From Epiperipatus broadwayi (Eukaryota; Onychophora; Udeonychophora; Euonychophora; Peripatidae): 64,000 nt of DNA. Where the stretch lies: positions 499,576 through 563,575 of the forward strand of contig JAQFVV010006647.1 in the NCBI GenBank assembly GCA_028023455.1, given 5' to 3'. The position numbers and the translations under genes were made by a program. Shown in pieces: positions 11,208-22,911 of the stretch. How positions within the stretch are numbered: position 1 is the first letter of the stretch; every line of letters begins with the position of its first letter. The notes below the pieces were generated by a model. That model searched no databases and was not told the origin of the DNA. It saw nothing but the letters and a program-made list of their open reading frames with translations.

Positions 11208-11452
11208 AGGGACCACTCCACTACACATTTGCTAGATAGCTTTTAAATATTTAATGACTACTAACTTTTCCAAACACAAGATGTCTTTTGAAAAGACAGA
11301 ATGAAATCACAAATCCACTCCATCTTTTTAACCTAAATGTATATGTATAGGCAAATCTTAAGCATTTGGAAATGAAAGCATGAAGATATTAAATGAGAGT
11401 ATTCATTAAATGTTTAAAATATATCTAGTGCATGTGTAATGGAATGAACCCT
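11208..11452 (+). mobile_element. Short inverted-repeat element, MITE family 2 (copy 1)
   Basis: Ends are inverted repeats: agggaccactccactacaca at the left and its imperfect complement ending gaatgaaccct at the right, with further inversion through gctagatag...ttaaatattt. Both sides are followed by similar AT-rich words (taataatt, aattatta). No coding. A second, oppositely oriented copy lies 55 bp away. Confidence 0.65.
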
Positions 11453-11507
11453 AATTATTATTACAGTTTAAAAACAAAACAAAACATAACACTATATAAA
11501 TAAATAA

Positions 11508-11767
11508 TTCATTATATATGTTTAACATTTCATTGAAAATTATAAAAATTTCACAAGGATCATTCATTAAGCCATAGTAAAAGGAATTGAAAGTGATTAT
11601 TTAATATCTTCATGCTCTCATTTTCAAATGTTTAAAATTAGACTATACATATACATGTGTGGAGTGGATTCATTTTCTTTTCAAAAGACTTTATCTTGTG
11701 TTTGGAAAGGAGAGTATTCATTAAATGTTTAAAATCTATCTAGCTAATGTATAATGTGGTGATCCCT
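11508..11767 (-). mobile_element. MITE family 2 (copy 2, inverted)
   Basis: Reverse-complement relative of the preceding element. Landmarks are 'tccaaacacaaga', 'cttttgaaaag', 'ccactcca', 'gtatatgtata' and 'gcatgaagatatta'. Its outer end reads gatccct; the inner terminus lacks the last 25 bases or so. With copy 1 it forms a 560-bp inverted arrangement. Confidence 0.6.
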
Positions 11768-12465
11768 AATTATTATTAATATATCTTTTAAATATTTGTC
11801 AATATTATAGATTCTATCATGAACCAGTTAAAGTTTTGGATAGTCTGTCATTTCACACACAATAGGGATTTGGTCAAAAATAATCACTTTTACAGTCAAT
11901 GCCTTGCAAATAAAATCCCAAGTGGCATTGACATATGATCTTTTTCTTACTACCATTGGCCATGAATAGATAAAAAATATTGCATTGATCAGGTGATACA
12001 CAAGAGTCTCTTATTTCTCCTTTTGTATGAAAGATTAGGTTATTATATTCTTTAATTGCTATAAAGTCAGTAAATGTATATATTATAATATAGAAATATT
12101 AAATCGCCACACATGATTAAGAAATTCAGAATCACCCTCTGTGAAATAAATATATAAATATATTAGAGTTCATATTTGAAAATAGACAGTCTCAAAAATA
12201 ATAACTATTTCAGTTTAGTGTTAAGTACTGGAATTATTTTCATATATATAATATCTAAAATCGAGAATGCAATTATAATTAACTCAATAAATCTATTTCT
12301 CAACATGGCATTATTTTTTAACTAAATACAACATAATTGGTGACATGGGTAAACTTATATAAAGAGAATGAAAATACAGAAAATGAATAAGTTTTTTAAA
12401 TAAAAATTTACAAATGTGAAAATTGAGTCAATGTATCAAATCCAGATGATTTTGCTTATATAGAT

Positions 12466-15066
12466 TGAACCAGATGCTTTATCTGATTCAATGGTTTCAT
12501 TTCCAAGAATAAAACTAACTTTTATTTCCATTAAATGTCTTAAATTAAAAAGAAAACTTTAAAAATTGTTTAGAAGAGTACGTGTAATATCTCACATACT
12601 CAGTTATGTTTTAAAATAGATCATTTTACCTTTTGATAAATTTAATTTCTAAAATAGTTTTCTTTTACTGCTTGCTTTTATTTATTTTTATCAAATTTTT
12701 TAAAAGCAAGCAAACTTGTTAATTGCATTCCTGTTTCTTTTATTTTAATTACAATCCATTTTAGTTTAATTTTAAAAGCAGTGATTTAATTTTGTGTTGT
12801 TGTTTTTCTATAAGATAATCCCTGGTTAGAATTCTTAAATAAGGTTGAGTGGGAGATAAAGATTTGCTCTGGGCTAAGGCTTATAAATTGAAAAACAAGA
12901 AAGTTTATGTGGGAGATAGTGAAAAGGTATAAATAACCCTAAAAATTTCGAACATTTTAGATTATTCTTGTACTGTGTTGGCAGTTCAGACATTTAATTT
13001 CTTTCTAAAATATTGCTGTCAAAAGATGTCAAAATTCACTGCTATACGTAAGCTAACCTACAACATGCCTTGCTAACTTAACTAAGGATGGACTCCTGAT
13101 TCTAGCTGTTCTTACATCATGCCATGAAAGTCTGAAGTAAAAAGGATCCCAAAAATATGCCTCTACACTTGCCACCATAAAGAAATGAAGACACAGTAAA
13201 ATTGGAACTTAAAATAAAAGTGCACACTCCTTGAAAACTATGTGAACTCTGTTTTACCATAAGGTAAAATTATTTCTTGTTCTTTCCAGGATAAATAAAT
13301 TTCTTTTAATTAAATCTCTGCTCAATCTAAAATAAGTGTGATGTATAAAGTTTTCCTAGTTATTTTATCTCATAATTTTTTTATATGTGTTTGCTTTTTT
13401 TTGTATTTCTAGTGTGTCTTGGAATCTTAGTTTTAAGATTCCAAGTTTGTTTTCAATTTTGTTTATTGGAGAGTATATTGTGAGATTATAGTTTATATTC
13501 TTAATATGTCTCCCTTTATTTTATTAACTAGTGCTAAATGCTTTAGCAGTCTTTCATAATTTTAATTTGCTCACTTGTCCTTATTTTATAGTCCAATAAT
13601 TAATTTAAATTATTGTGTTTGTGCTTTTTGCTGCTGCAAATCTTTTGGATGGCGGTTTTCTGTTTGTTATTCTAGTTTTTCTGTAGTTGGAGATTTCCTT
13701 TCTTTTTTGGATTAAGTAAGACCATAATAATTCTTCAATTTTCTTGTTTTGTATGTGAAGTCAAACATGAATTATCTTAAAAGTGGTAATCATGAGCTGT
13801 CCTGCTGACAAAATGACATTCTTGTCTTTATGCCTTATTCCAGACCAAGAAATGCTCGCTGCACTGTTTCATTGATTTCTTACAAGACTGTATTTTTTAT
13901 ATATCTGAATTGAAAAACTAGAATCGTTTTCTTTTATAAATTACCAGCAAGAAAATACTATTAATCCTCTTTTAAATTCTAGGTAATAGGAATGTTTCTT
14001 TCTGCTAAAGCATTTAATGTTTTAATATTTGCAACTCATATACACTCTCTGATGAATTAGTGTATAAAAATCTAGGTCAAACTTTAGTATTTTGTTGGCT
14101 AGATTTATTTGCTCTTTTATTTATTTTTTTTTTGCTTTAAAGTTATTAGTCAGAGTGTGTACTGAGAATTTAGTTTGTAAAGTTATTTGTATTTTAATTA
14201 TTTCACTTTCTTTATAAAGGCTTCGGCAGACATAACTGGTTTTCTAATTACTTACCTGTCTCCTATTGAGACTTTTAATTATTGTACTCAGCTTAGTTTT
14301 GGCCAGTCATTTGGTTGGTGATTCACCTGTATTATACGTCTGTTTTCCTTAAATCAGAGATTTAATGTTTTATTAATTTTAAATTATTTACGCAGGAGTG
14401 TTTTCTAATTTTACTATTTCATTAAATTTGAGATTTAAGTTTTTTATTGTTTTATAATTTGTACTCCATTGTATTCATTCACCATTTTTGTGTTCTTGCA
14501 TTGTAATCAATTGTGATGATCTTAAACATGATTGTTCCATGCACTAGTTCTGCGGACATTATGACGTCATTAGTCTAAACTAGTGATGCTCACCCATGCT
14601 GAGTTCGTTGATTTGTGCAAGAAACTTTCATTTCCCTTTTCTTTTAGAACTTTTGAATAAGGAAACCGGAATTGCCTAGGTGAATTGTCAGCTGAAGGAA
14701 AATCATTCGCTTCTTTTCTAATTCACTTTTAAAAAAATTAGTCTGTCTGCTAGAGCATTGACAATTTATTTTTGTTAGTACATGCCTGATATAACCTAAT
14801 TTGTTGTGTGTAAAGCTCTATTTTAAAATTTTATATTACTCTTAATAAAATCTCAAATTAGTTTAAATTATTTTGCTGACGTTTGTCTAGTGCTTTCATT
14901 TTCTCAATTATCTGAACAATATTTAAAACCTCTTGCTTTGTCCCTGAGTCTAGTCAGCACAAATTATCATCACCATCCATTTTTGATCATGGTAAACAAA
15001 TTTTCCAGATACTTAGTGATCTGGTGGTGCCCTCCGTGATCAAGGGCAGATTGAGTGACCATTACA
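12466..15066 (+). mobile_element. Solo-LTR-like element (2.6 kb)
   Basis: Aligns in reverse complement with 39839-41994 over its full length. Matching landmarks include the start ttgaacc..gat, 'aaaatagatcatttta', the inverted word 'ggaatcttagttttaagattcc', 'gtctcctattgagac' and the end near 'ctggtggtgccctc'. The element starts TGAAC and ends TTACA, so it has the TG...CA termini of LTRs, and it has a TATA-like box but no ORF. Flanks on both sides are TA-rich (tatagat, atatatt). I read it as a solo LTR or a coding-free LTR derivative of one family. It is about 450 bp longer than the second copy, so one has indels. Confidence 0.6.
12928..12935 (+). promoter_or_regulatory. TATA-like box of the LTR-like element
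   Basis: TATAAATA in the context aaaaggtataaataaccc. The partner element has TATAAATAG at the equivalent place. Conservation between two copies supports a promoter role; this is an inference from position only. Confidence 0.4.
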
Positions 15067-15417
15067 ATATATTAAAATTTTATTTTTTATGCAAGCAACA
15101 TCTGTCATCATATGAGGTCTACCCGCAAACAAAGGATTATGTGCACAGATTGCACTAACTCAAACTTTGGGAGAACTATTTTTATCCAAACTTATTAGTA
15201 ATGATGCCATGTTATACTTTAAAAATGAGACATTTGAAAAAAAAGACATTACTGCAAAAACTCTCACATTCTTGCGAATTCGTAATATTCTTGGGGAGAT
15301 ATTGGAAGATCGATTTATATGCAGGATGATAGATCACAACATTAAAACTCAGATTTTTAATGACACAAAGGATCATTAACATTAGCTTGAAATGCTTAAA
15401 AATGGAAGTTTTGTCAA

Positions 15418-15530
15418 GCGTTGTTAGCCAAGAGGTCATCGCAGCCGCCTTGCAAGCAAGTAGTTGGTTGCACATGGTTGTGGATTCGTGCCTCCCGGCC
15501 AATGCTATGACATATGAAAAAAAAAAGAAA
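15418..15530 (+). mobile_element. Degenerate tRNA-derived SINE
   Basis: Relative of the SINE at 2178: same end ggccaatgctatgaca followed by an A-rich tail (about ten A), and a canonical box A TTAGCCAAGAGG. Anticodon-arm-like gccgccttgcaagcaagt. The 5' stem has decayed (gcgttgt). No convincing target-site duplication. Confidence 0.65.
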
Positions 15531-17339
15531 GTTGGGGGCAGGGAAACAGGTATTTTGCTTCAATCTGTTTATCTATCTCTATAGAAATATTGAATAATAT
15601 ATATATACAAATACTCTGCAAACTACACTAAAACATTTTAAGCTAAATCATCATCAAATCATTGAACTTTTTCTATGAAGAAAACAAAATGGCCGATATA
15701 TATATATATACGTTATATTTTACTTGGAGTTTAATATTTTGAAATGTAGTAAAAATTAGAGTGTTCAGATAAACAGAACCAAATTACTTTCACCAGAGAT
15801 AACACTTATTATATTAACACAATATTAGATTTCTAAAACACTTTTTAAAGCTATTAACAGAAAATAAATATTTCGGTTTTGTCATTGAAAAGCCTCATTA
15901 TTGTTTTAGCAAATGACTGTGTGTACAGATAAATAATACAATATAAATACTTTGGTTCGTCATTGAATATCCTAATTATTTTCATTCAGTATAATGTGAA
16001 TATTTTGCACATGTATATGTAGAAAAATAGTAATTATGTTTTATATATATAGTAAGAAAATCATTATTTTTATAAAACGAAATGGTTCTCAATTCTGTTA
16101 ATAAATAATTATTTAAATGTCATCGTTATGGAAGTTTGAGAAACCTATATTATTAATTTTCAAAAGTTGACAAGAAATCAATAATTTGAATTAAACATTT
16201 CTTTGCCAAATTGCAAGAAGAAAATGAACAGTTTTAAGTGAAGCTTTTGAAAGTAAAAACTAGTATAAAACAGTGAAGTTTGAGATTTAGTGAGGAAAAA
16301 TTCTATGAAATTTTAAATGAAATGACGTCTTTTAAGTTTATTAGCCAAAATGCAATAATTTATTTGTCTGGCAAAATGAATTTTGTAGAAAAAATGCTGT
16401 CTAAAACAATTTATTCTTTAAATAAATTAAAAATAATAATAGTAATAGTTATATTTATTTTTACCAATGAATGAAAATTAAAGCTTCCATTTTAGAAATC
16501 GTTTGTCCATATTTTATATAATTTTTCGAGATGGGAAAAACATTAAGACAAAATAACACATTGTGGAGGCAACGTATTTATTGAAAAAATTGTAAAAATT
16601 AAATCAAAATAAATATTTTTTAAAAAATTCGAAAATATATGATAGTGGTATTTGCTTGCTAATTGCAATCTATGTGAAAATAAAATGAGGTAAAACTAAA
16701 TTGAATTTAATTCTACGATGTTATCATATTTTGGTTTTAAAAAATAGAGACGAAACCAGGATGAAATAATCCAATATGTGTAATTTTCAAATCAATGGTT
16801 TTAATTAATTCACCTGTTAAAAATAGTAAATAAATTATGAAAACTAGTAACTAATAAAAATAAAATGTCTATTTCATTTATTTTACTCACAATGCATACA
16901 TAGTGTGCACACATATTTCTATATATATATATACCCGTGAATTTCACATGTAAAATTTAAAAGTGGATTTTGGACTACAAGTGGTAGAAATAATATAGAA
17001 AAAGTATAAAAACTTTAATATCAAATGATGCCGATTGTTAAAATATTATTAAATATAGTAATAGTATTAAAACTGACAATATATAATTAAGCAGTATGAT
17101 TATTCTATGAGATTTCACTTGAAGAGATAAATAAGATATTTTAAATTTAATTTGTCTTTACTTCCTCAGTTGCGAATCAATCTGCAATATGCTCAGAGAA
17201 CAGTCGACTGAGAACCAGAAAACAATATTGCTTGATTTAGCTTGTCCCATATTGAAAAGTACTACACAGAACAAAAAAATAATACCCAGTTAGTCATGAG
17301 TGCTTTCAAAATTTGGACATACACAGATTCTCTGAGAGT
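15531..17339. other. AT-rich stretch, no gene recognised
   Basis: Short (TA)n runs at about 15697 and 16920, and a 64-residue AT-rich ORF at 16280 without recognisable motifs. I see no transposon ends. Confidence 0.45.
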
Positions 17340-17646
17340 AATAAAAAGTTGTATATGCAGCAGGATTAATCTCATGCTTTCAGAAGGGAACTTAGGTAAA
17401 TTTATAATTGACCTTTGTAAATAATAAATATTGTTGATCGTATAACTTGTATATTCCTGCCACTTCCTTAATTAAAAGAGAATGCTAAACCACTCAGAAA
17501 CTAACAATGAGGAATGCTAAAAAAGTGTTCAGTGCTATATATACATAAATATCTTTTATGTATCATTGTAACTGCGTATTGTATAATTTTATTACACATC
17601 CAATTAAGAATTTAGTTGTTTTATTCACACCACTTAACCTATTACA
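17340..17646 (+). repeat. Tandem duplication unit D1
   Basis: About 307 bp, directly followed by its diverged copy. Shared landmarks: aataaaaagtt, 'ctttcagaag', 'taaataataaatattg', 'gctatatatacata', 'acacatccaattaag' and 'ttgttttattcacacca'. Non-coding. Confidence 0.7.
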
Positions 17647-18127
17647 ATAAAAAGTTATATAGATGACAGAATTAATGTCACTCTTTCAGAAGAGAACTTA
17701 GCCAAAGTCATAATTTGCCCTATATTTATTATATTACTAAATGTATCTGTTGTAAATAATAAATATTGCTGATCATATATCTTGTATGTTTCTGTCACTC
17801 CATGAACAAAAGAGACATTAACAGTAAGAAACTGCTAGAAACTATTCAGTAAGCTATATATACATATTTTTCATGTATTATTATAACCGTGTATTATATA
17901 TTTTTATTGTATAGGGTATATGAGCACAGACTTTCACATAACCCACGACTCTCCACTCTATCTCATAACACTGATACACTTGACCACATAAATATCAAAA
18001 AGATAAATAATCACTAATATACCCTATATATTACATATATTGATACAGGTATATAATAAGCCAGTATTTCAGTTATAATTTTATTACACATCCAATTAAG
18101 GATTTTGTTGTTTTATTCACACCATAG
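17647..18127 (+). repeat. Tandem duplication unit D2 (with insertion)
   Basis: Second copy of the preceding unit. It is longer because a SINE-like element has inserted just before 'acacatccaattaagga'. The first copy shows the uninterrupted state. Confidence 0.7.
17909..18072 (-). mobile_element. SINE-like insertion in D2
   Basis: 164 bp between imperfect target duplications (tatatatttttatt at 17895-17908, ttataattttatt at 18073-18085). It contains 'cagactttcacataaccca', 'ctctccactctatctcata' and the tail 'tattgatacaggtatataat', all shared with the fold-back element at 45072 and the repeats at 29.4-30.1 kb. In the better copy at 45.5 kb the same segment ends in a box B-like GAGTTCGAATCCC, so the family is tRNA-related. 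Here that box is lost. Confidence 0.65.
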
Positions 18128-18335
18128 TGGAATATAATACAACCTTAAGTCTTCAATTTTCACGCACACAAAATACTGTGCAAAAGTAAAAATTAAGTTG
18201 TAGTAATAAATGTGACAGTTTCAGGATACAATAAATAGGAATTTCTATTATTCTTTTTTAATTCATTACAATTATGCCATCTACTATAAGTCTCAGTATC
18301 TAAAAAATGCCATATGATAGTACTTAATAAATATG

Positions 18336-18450
18336 TATCTAGCACTGTTCTATCCAATATTCCCAGATTACTTTCAAGTTTATGGGTCTCATCAGTGAGA
18401 AACTTTGGATCTTGGAAGAGAGTAAAATAGTGTGTAAGCTGGAGTTATAT
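18336..18450. mobile_element. Fold-back MITE, family 1 (relic)
   Basis: Partial, strongly decayed copy: 'tatctagcactgttctatcc', 'aatattcccaga', 'tctcatcagtgagaaac', 'cttggatct' and 'taagctggagttat' line up with the middle of the full copy at 8820. Both termini are missing. Confidence 0.5.
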
Positions 18451-19065
18451 GACATTCATGTTTTAATTTTTATTAATACTATTCTTACTGATGTACCATA
18501 TATATATATATTGTGCCCTTTTCTATAGGTCAATGATGGTTATAAATGGTCAATTACTAAAAAATTTTAAAATTAACATTATATAGTATTTAATATTATA
18601 AATTATAAATAAGCAGAAAAGGGTTAATGTAATATGTTTAATAATAAGTATTGTGATGGTGAGGATTGCATCTAGTTCTATATTTTTCTAAATTATTTTT
18701 CAAAATTTATATAATCATTTTAAATGATATAAGTAGCAAATTTATTAAGACAGATAAAAATAGACTAAACACCGGAAATGTTTACGTGACTGTCTGGAAT
18801 ATTTTATGTATAAGCACCAGTTTAGATTAATACAAATAATTAAAATATTTAAATAATATATTATAAAACTGGATGGAATTGTCACACATTATAATAAAAA
18901 GATAAGATTGTACATTTTATTAATTATTGTTTCAAAATTATTTAGAAGTAATTAAATTGTAATAGATAATAATTAATTTAAAAATAATAATAGGTTAATA
19001 TTTAAGTCTATTACGTCATCAGTTTAAAACTTTAGAAAATGTTTACAAATCAAAGTAGGGACTGA

Positions 19066-19123
19066 CCAATAAAAAGATAGATTTCGGCAGACAATAAAAA
19101 TCGCGCCAACTAATTATATAAAC
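19066..19123 (+). promoter_or_regulatory. CCAAT- and TATA-like promoter of a possible gene
   Basis: CCAAT at 19066-19070 and TATATAAAC at 19115-19123, 45 bp apart, in normal promoter order. About 35 bp further on, cagag|gtaaaattt looks like a 5' splice site, as expected for a short non-coding first exon. Prediction from motifs only. Confidence 0.3.
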
Positions 19124-19685
19124 GAGGAGAACAAAAATGTGTTGACTCCAGAGCAGAGGTAAAATTTTAAGCTCTTTAAAATTTCTTTCTTTCTTCAATT
19201 ATTAGTCAATTTTATTAGAATTTTTAATAAATATCTTTGAAAGAAACTAACTAACATTTTAAAATCTTTCGAAGCGAATCTAAGAATAAAATTTAAAAAA
19301 AAAAGTTCTCATAATAATGTTTCACTAACTCCACAGTTACCTGCCAGTGGACTCTATCAAAATATAATCTGAATTTTCAATAAAAATGGATGGATTCTTA
19401 AAACTAAGTTATAAATTTTGTAATATTTCAAAAATGTTAACGTTGTTCATTGATATAGTTTGTATAGCATATTACTATGAAAACTGCTTTAGTGCGTGTA
19501 AAATTGATGGAAGGACATTGTGCGCAAAGTTAATGAATATAATGAAAAATAAAAATAAATATTATTCGTGTAAAAATAAATGGACAAAAAGAATTTTATG
19601 AATTACTTTCTTTAAGATGACCTGAGCAATTACTCTAGAAATAGTTAAAGATCAAAAATGTTGTATATAAAATAATAATGAATAA

Positions 19686-19898
19686 AAGTAAAATTACCAA
19701 GGAAATTACTTGCCTGAAGAAGAAGAAGTAGAAAAAAAAAATAGTTTACAGAGAAATAAATATAAAATATTGGATCCATGGAAAAACGCAATTTGGTACC
19801 GTAATGATATAAATATTTGTAGTTCTGATAGAAATAAAGATGCATCAACGCGCCGAGGTAATATTCGCCCAACATTAAAAACTTCGTGGGATAACTAA
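19686..19898 (+). other. Possible internal exon of the same candidate gene
   Basis: An open frame with protein-like composition: PEEEEVEKKNSLQRNKYKIL followed by DPWKNAIWYRND, then RNKDASTRRG. It is acidic at first, then basic/aromatic, unlike nearby AT-driven ORFs. cgag|gtaatatt at 19856-19862 could be a splice donor. No family recognised. It may belong with the Cys/His-rich exons at 20.1-20.4 kb or may be a transposase relic. Confidence 0.25.
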
Positions 19899-20116
19899 AT
19901 AAAGATTTTTAATAATTTTGAATTAAACATTACAACTAAAGATCGTCTAAACAGTTAACTAAATGAACTAATTTATTTTAAAACTTTAATAATCAGAAAG
20001 GAGAACATTTGGACAAAGAAGAAAATAATAAATATTAGGGGACTAACCAAGATTTACCACCAGAAAAATATGTGATTATGGTTTAAATTATTTTCTTTAT
20101 TAATCTAAGTTAAACA

Positions 20117-20443
20117 TTGAGTTTAGATAGCCATAGGGAAACAAATACATTAATTTGCAATATAAAATTATATAAAATAATATGTTTTTTGATTATGAAT
20201 GTTCAAATAAAATTGTATGTGTGTGGAAACTTTGTATGTTTGCGATGCTCGAGGAGAAAGAAATCCACGACGAACTCTAATAGGAAGGTAAAAGATTATT
20301 TGGTACATTTTATGGTTATTAATTATATAATGTATGTTTTATTTATTTAGATCAGCTGTGAACCGAATGAATGTAATGAAAAATTTTATTGTTATAGTTA
20401 TTGTAAAACGCATTTTGAAAAACAACACTCTAAAACACTATGA
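20117..20443 (+). CDS. Cys/His-rich terminal exons of a possible small gene
   Basis: The frame ends its first part with YVCGNFVCLRCSRRKKST and reaches a splice donor aggaag|gtaaaag at 20287/20288. A 63-bp AT-rich intron ending tttatttag|atc follows, and the same frame then continues ISCEPNECNEKFYCYSYCK and THFEKQHSKTL to a TGA at 20441-20443. Together this gives C-x4-C-x2-C, then C-x4-C-x5-C-x3-C-x2-H-x4-H, a spacing suited to zinc binding. An in-frame TAG at the intron end means that the ORF only continues if spliced. Cys-rich tails like this occur in piggyBac-type transposases among others, but I cannot assign it. The true 5' end of this exon is unknown; the ATG at 20117 or the one at 20195 are only options. 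Confidence 0.35.
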
Positions 20444-20572
20444 GATGTAATTAGATTTTTAAAAATATGCATACGACAATCATTTAATGTATTATTAATA
20501 TAGTTCAATATAACCAATGGTTATGTCATATTTTCTGTTAATTTTTCCGATTAGGATATTTGAGTGTTATTT

Positions 20573-20578
20573 AATAAA
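20573..20578 (+). terminator. Poly(A) signal after the Cys/His-rich exon
   Basis: AATAAA about 130 bp after the TGA of the candidate terminal exon. AT-rich DNA produces such words by chance, so the weight is small. Confidence 0.25.
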
Positions 20579-20599
20579 ACGTAGATGTCGAACCTACAG

Positions 20600-22911
20600 T
20601 GTAATAAAGCAAGGCAAATTGTTCTTATAGAATAGGGGAATGTTTTTATATTAGTGAATTTTGTTTATTGTTTTAAAAGGTAGTTAGTTTTATCGATGTT
20701 GGATACAGTGAAAATCTTGAGAGATAGTTTGGATAGTGATTTGGTAGTACATGGAGATTCGGAAACCAAGATGATGTATTAAAAACTAGGATGCTACAGG
20801 GAATGGAATTATAAGTAATTTAAATGGTAATCAGTGTAGTTAACAAAGCCCTATGACTGTTACACATATAGTCATGGACAGTGTTATTTTTATCTTTCTT
20901 GTGAATCTTATTAGATGTTTGGTGAAGCTGAATAAATAGCTGCCACATCGTGCTTATCATCAGGGTTATCAGACAAGGAATGTCGGCTCTATCCACACTG
21001 TTCCATACATTTTGAAGTATATATTTTGATGAGTTATTTATCTATCTTCCCAATATCCTACACATCTTTCACTATCTTTATCTGTATTTCTTGCAACTAC
21101 ATCGTTATTTGATAAGTCTATTGAAAAGAAACAATAGATATTTTAGAATGTATGTCATGCTATTATTTGAAATAAGAATAGTTAAGGATTAACAAAGAGT
21201 AGATTATAATTATGAAAAAAAAGATGCATATATCCTAAGGAAGGAAGGAGTCAGAGAATTATTTTAATTTTAAGAAATGAACTATAATTTGCTAAAATAT
21301 ATCTAAGTAGAAATATACAAAAATATTAAAAAATGATTTAACGTGTTCTTATTGTTGATTATATTTAAAAAATATAAGTATTGCATATTTAAAGAATGTA
21401 ATAACATTCGATGATTATAATATATGTTAAACTGAAACAGGAAAATAATTAAGCTCATGTTATGGCATTATACATGAGTATGGCTTATGAATAAATGTAT
21501 TAGAGTTTACGAGCATTAGATAACAAACGTAATAGGTATGAATAATATTTGAACAAGATGCAAAGTGACTTATATAGAGTTATAAGAAAATGTAATTATT
21601 TTTTAAGAGGAAAAAACCATATTGATTGTACATTTATGATGTTTATAAATGATGTTTACCCACATATATAACTTATAATACTGTAATGTTAATATTAAAT
21701 GGTAAAGAATAGTATTACCCATATAATAGTTAAACTAAGTAATATAATAAACCTAATTAGAAATAAATGAATAACTTATAAAAGTATAATAATTTAAATT
21801 AACTATAAAAGAAATCTAAAATGTATAATTTAACTTTTGTAATGTTAAAAGAAAGGAGGATATCCCTTGTAAATAAATGTAAATAGATTTGTTTGTTTTA
21901 TCTTAATTTTGATTTTTGTTAATAAAATTCTAAAATTTGTTATTAAAACTTGTGTCTGAGTTTTGTTTTCTCTACATCATTGCATGGATTCATAGGGTAT
22001 GTTTACAGTCATTAAACTAAGTATATAATTGTTTGCACAAAATATAAATAAAGAAGTATATTTAATCTTAAATGTTTGTTGGTATTTTGTAATTGAATAA
22101 TTATGAAATTGCATTACATTATTGGTCATAAATCCATTATTATGGTAATTTGCTAAATTATATGCTATTAGTTGCCACTTACTTCATTTATCAGATTATC
22201 TAAACACTGTCACTTACTAATTATTTTATTATGTAAGGAAAAAGATAAACAAAAGGGAGGATATTGAGTGATTAATTAATTTATTATGGTTATAAATTTG
22301 CGATAAAAGAAAAGCTATACTAGTGGGATTAAACAATGAAGATTGTGATTATTATTCTTATTGTTTTATTATTAATCTAACTTCAGAGTAGTAAATTATG
22401 ACACAAAATCCCTTATCATATTTTGCTACTTTATTTTAATTTAACATTGAATAAATTTAAGAACCTGAGATTATTTTATCTGAGCTAGATAATTACTAAT
22501 ATTGTTAGGATAGATAAAAGATTAATACTTTAATTGTTAAATGAGTTTAGTGATTGGAAGTTGCAGAAGTCATAAGAATACTATGTAGTTATTATATTTA
22601 ATAGTAGTAAAAAGGGGGGATAGTGTTCTTATGCCATTGAGGTGGTATCCTATGGGATACTATCTCAATGCAATCTACTTTGTCACTTTATTTCCACTTC
22701 TAATCTCATGAATTATAGAATAGTTATTTGAATTAGTCTAAAACTGAACCTAAGTTAATTTTAAGCAACCTGAGCTAGCAAAGCATTTAGTTGAATATGT
22801 CATTAATTGTTAGAGCTAGAACCCGGGGAGGCGATTTTCACTATACTATATTATTTATTTTTGAGTGTAGTGGAGCTACACGAAGGAGAGGGCATAATAT
22901 ATATATATATA
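20600..22911. other. No gene; purine tracts and an LTR-like short segment
   Basis: No protein-like ORF. Three polypurine-like tracts occur: aaaagaaaggagga near 21849, aaaagggaggata near 22252 and aaaaaggggggatag near 22609. The last is followed by TGTTCTTATG, and 270 bp later the sequence reads gagagggca before a (TA)n run. That gives TG...CA boundaries at about 22624-22894, like a short LTR, but I found no partner copy. Confidence 0.3.
22636..22669. repeat. 34-bp hairpin
   Basis: attgaggtggtatcc-tatg-ggatactatctcaat forms a 15-bp stem with two G-T/mismatch positions around a 4-base loop. It lies just after a polypurine tract. Confidence 0.6.
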
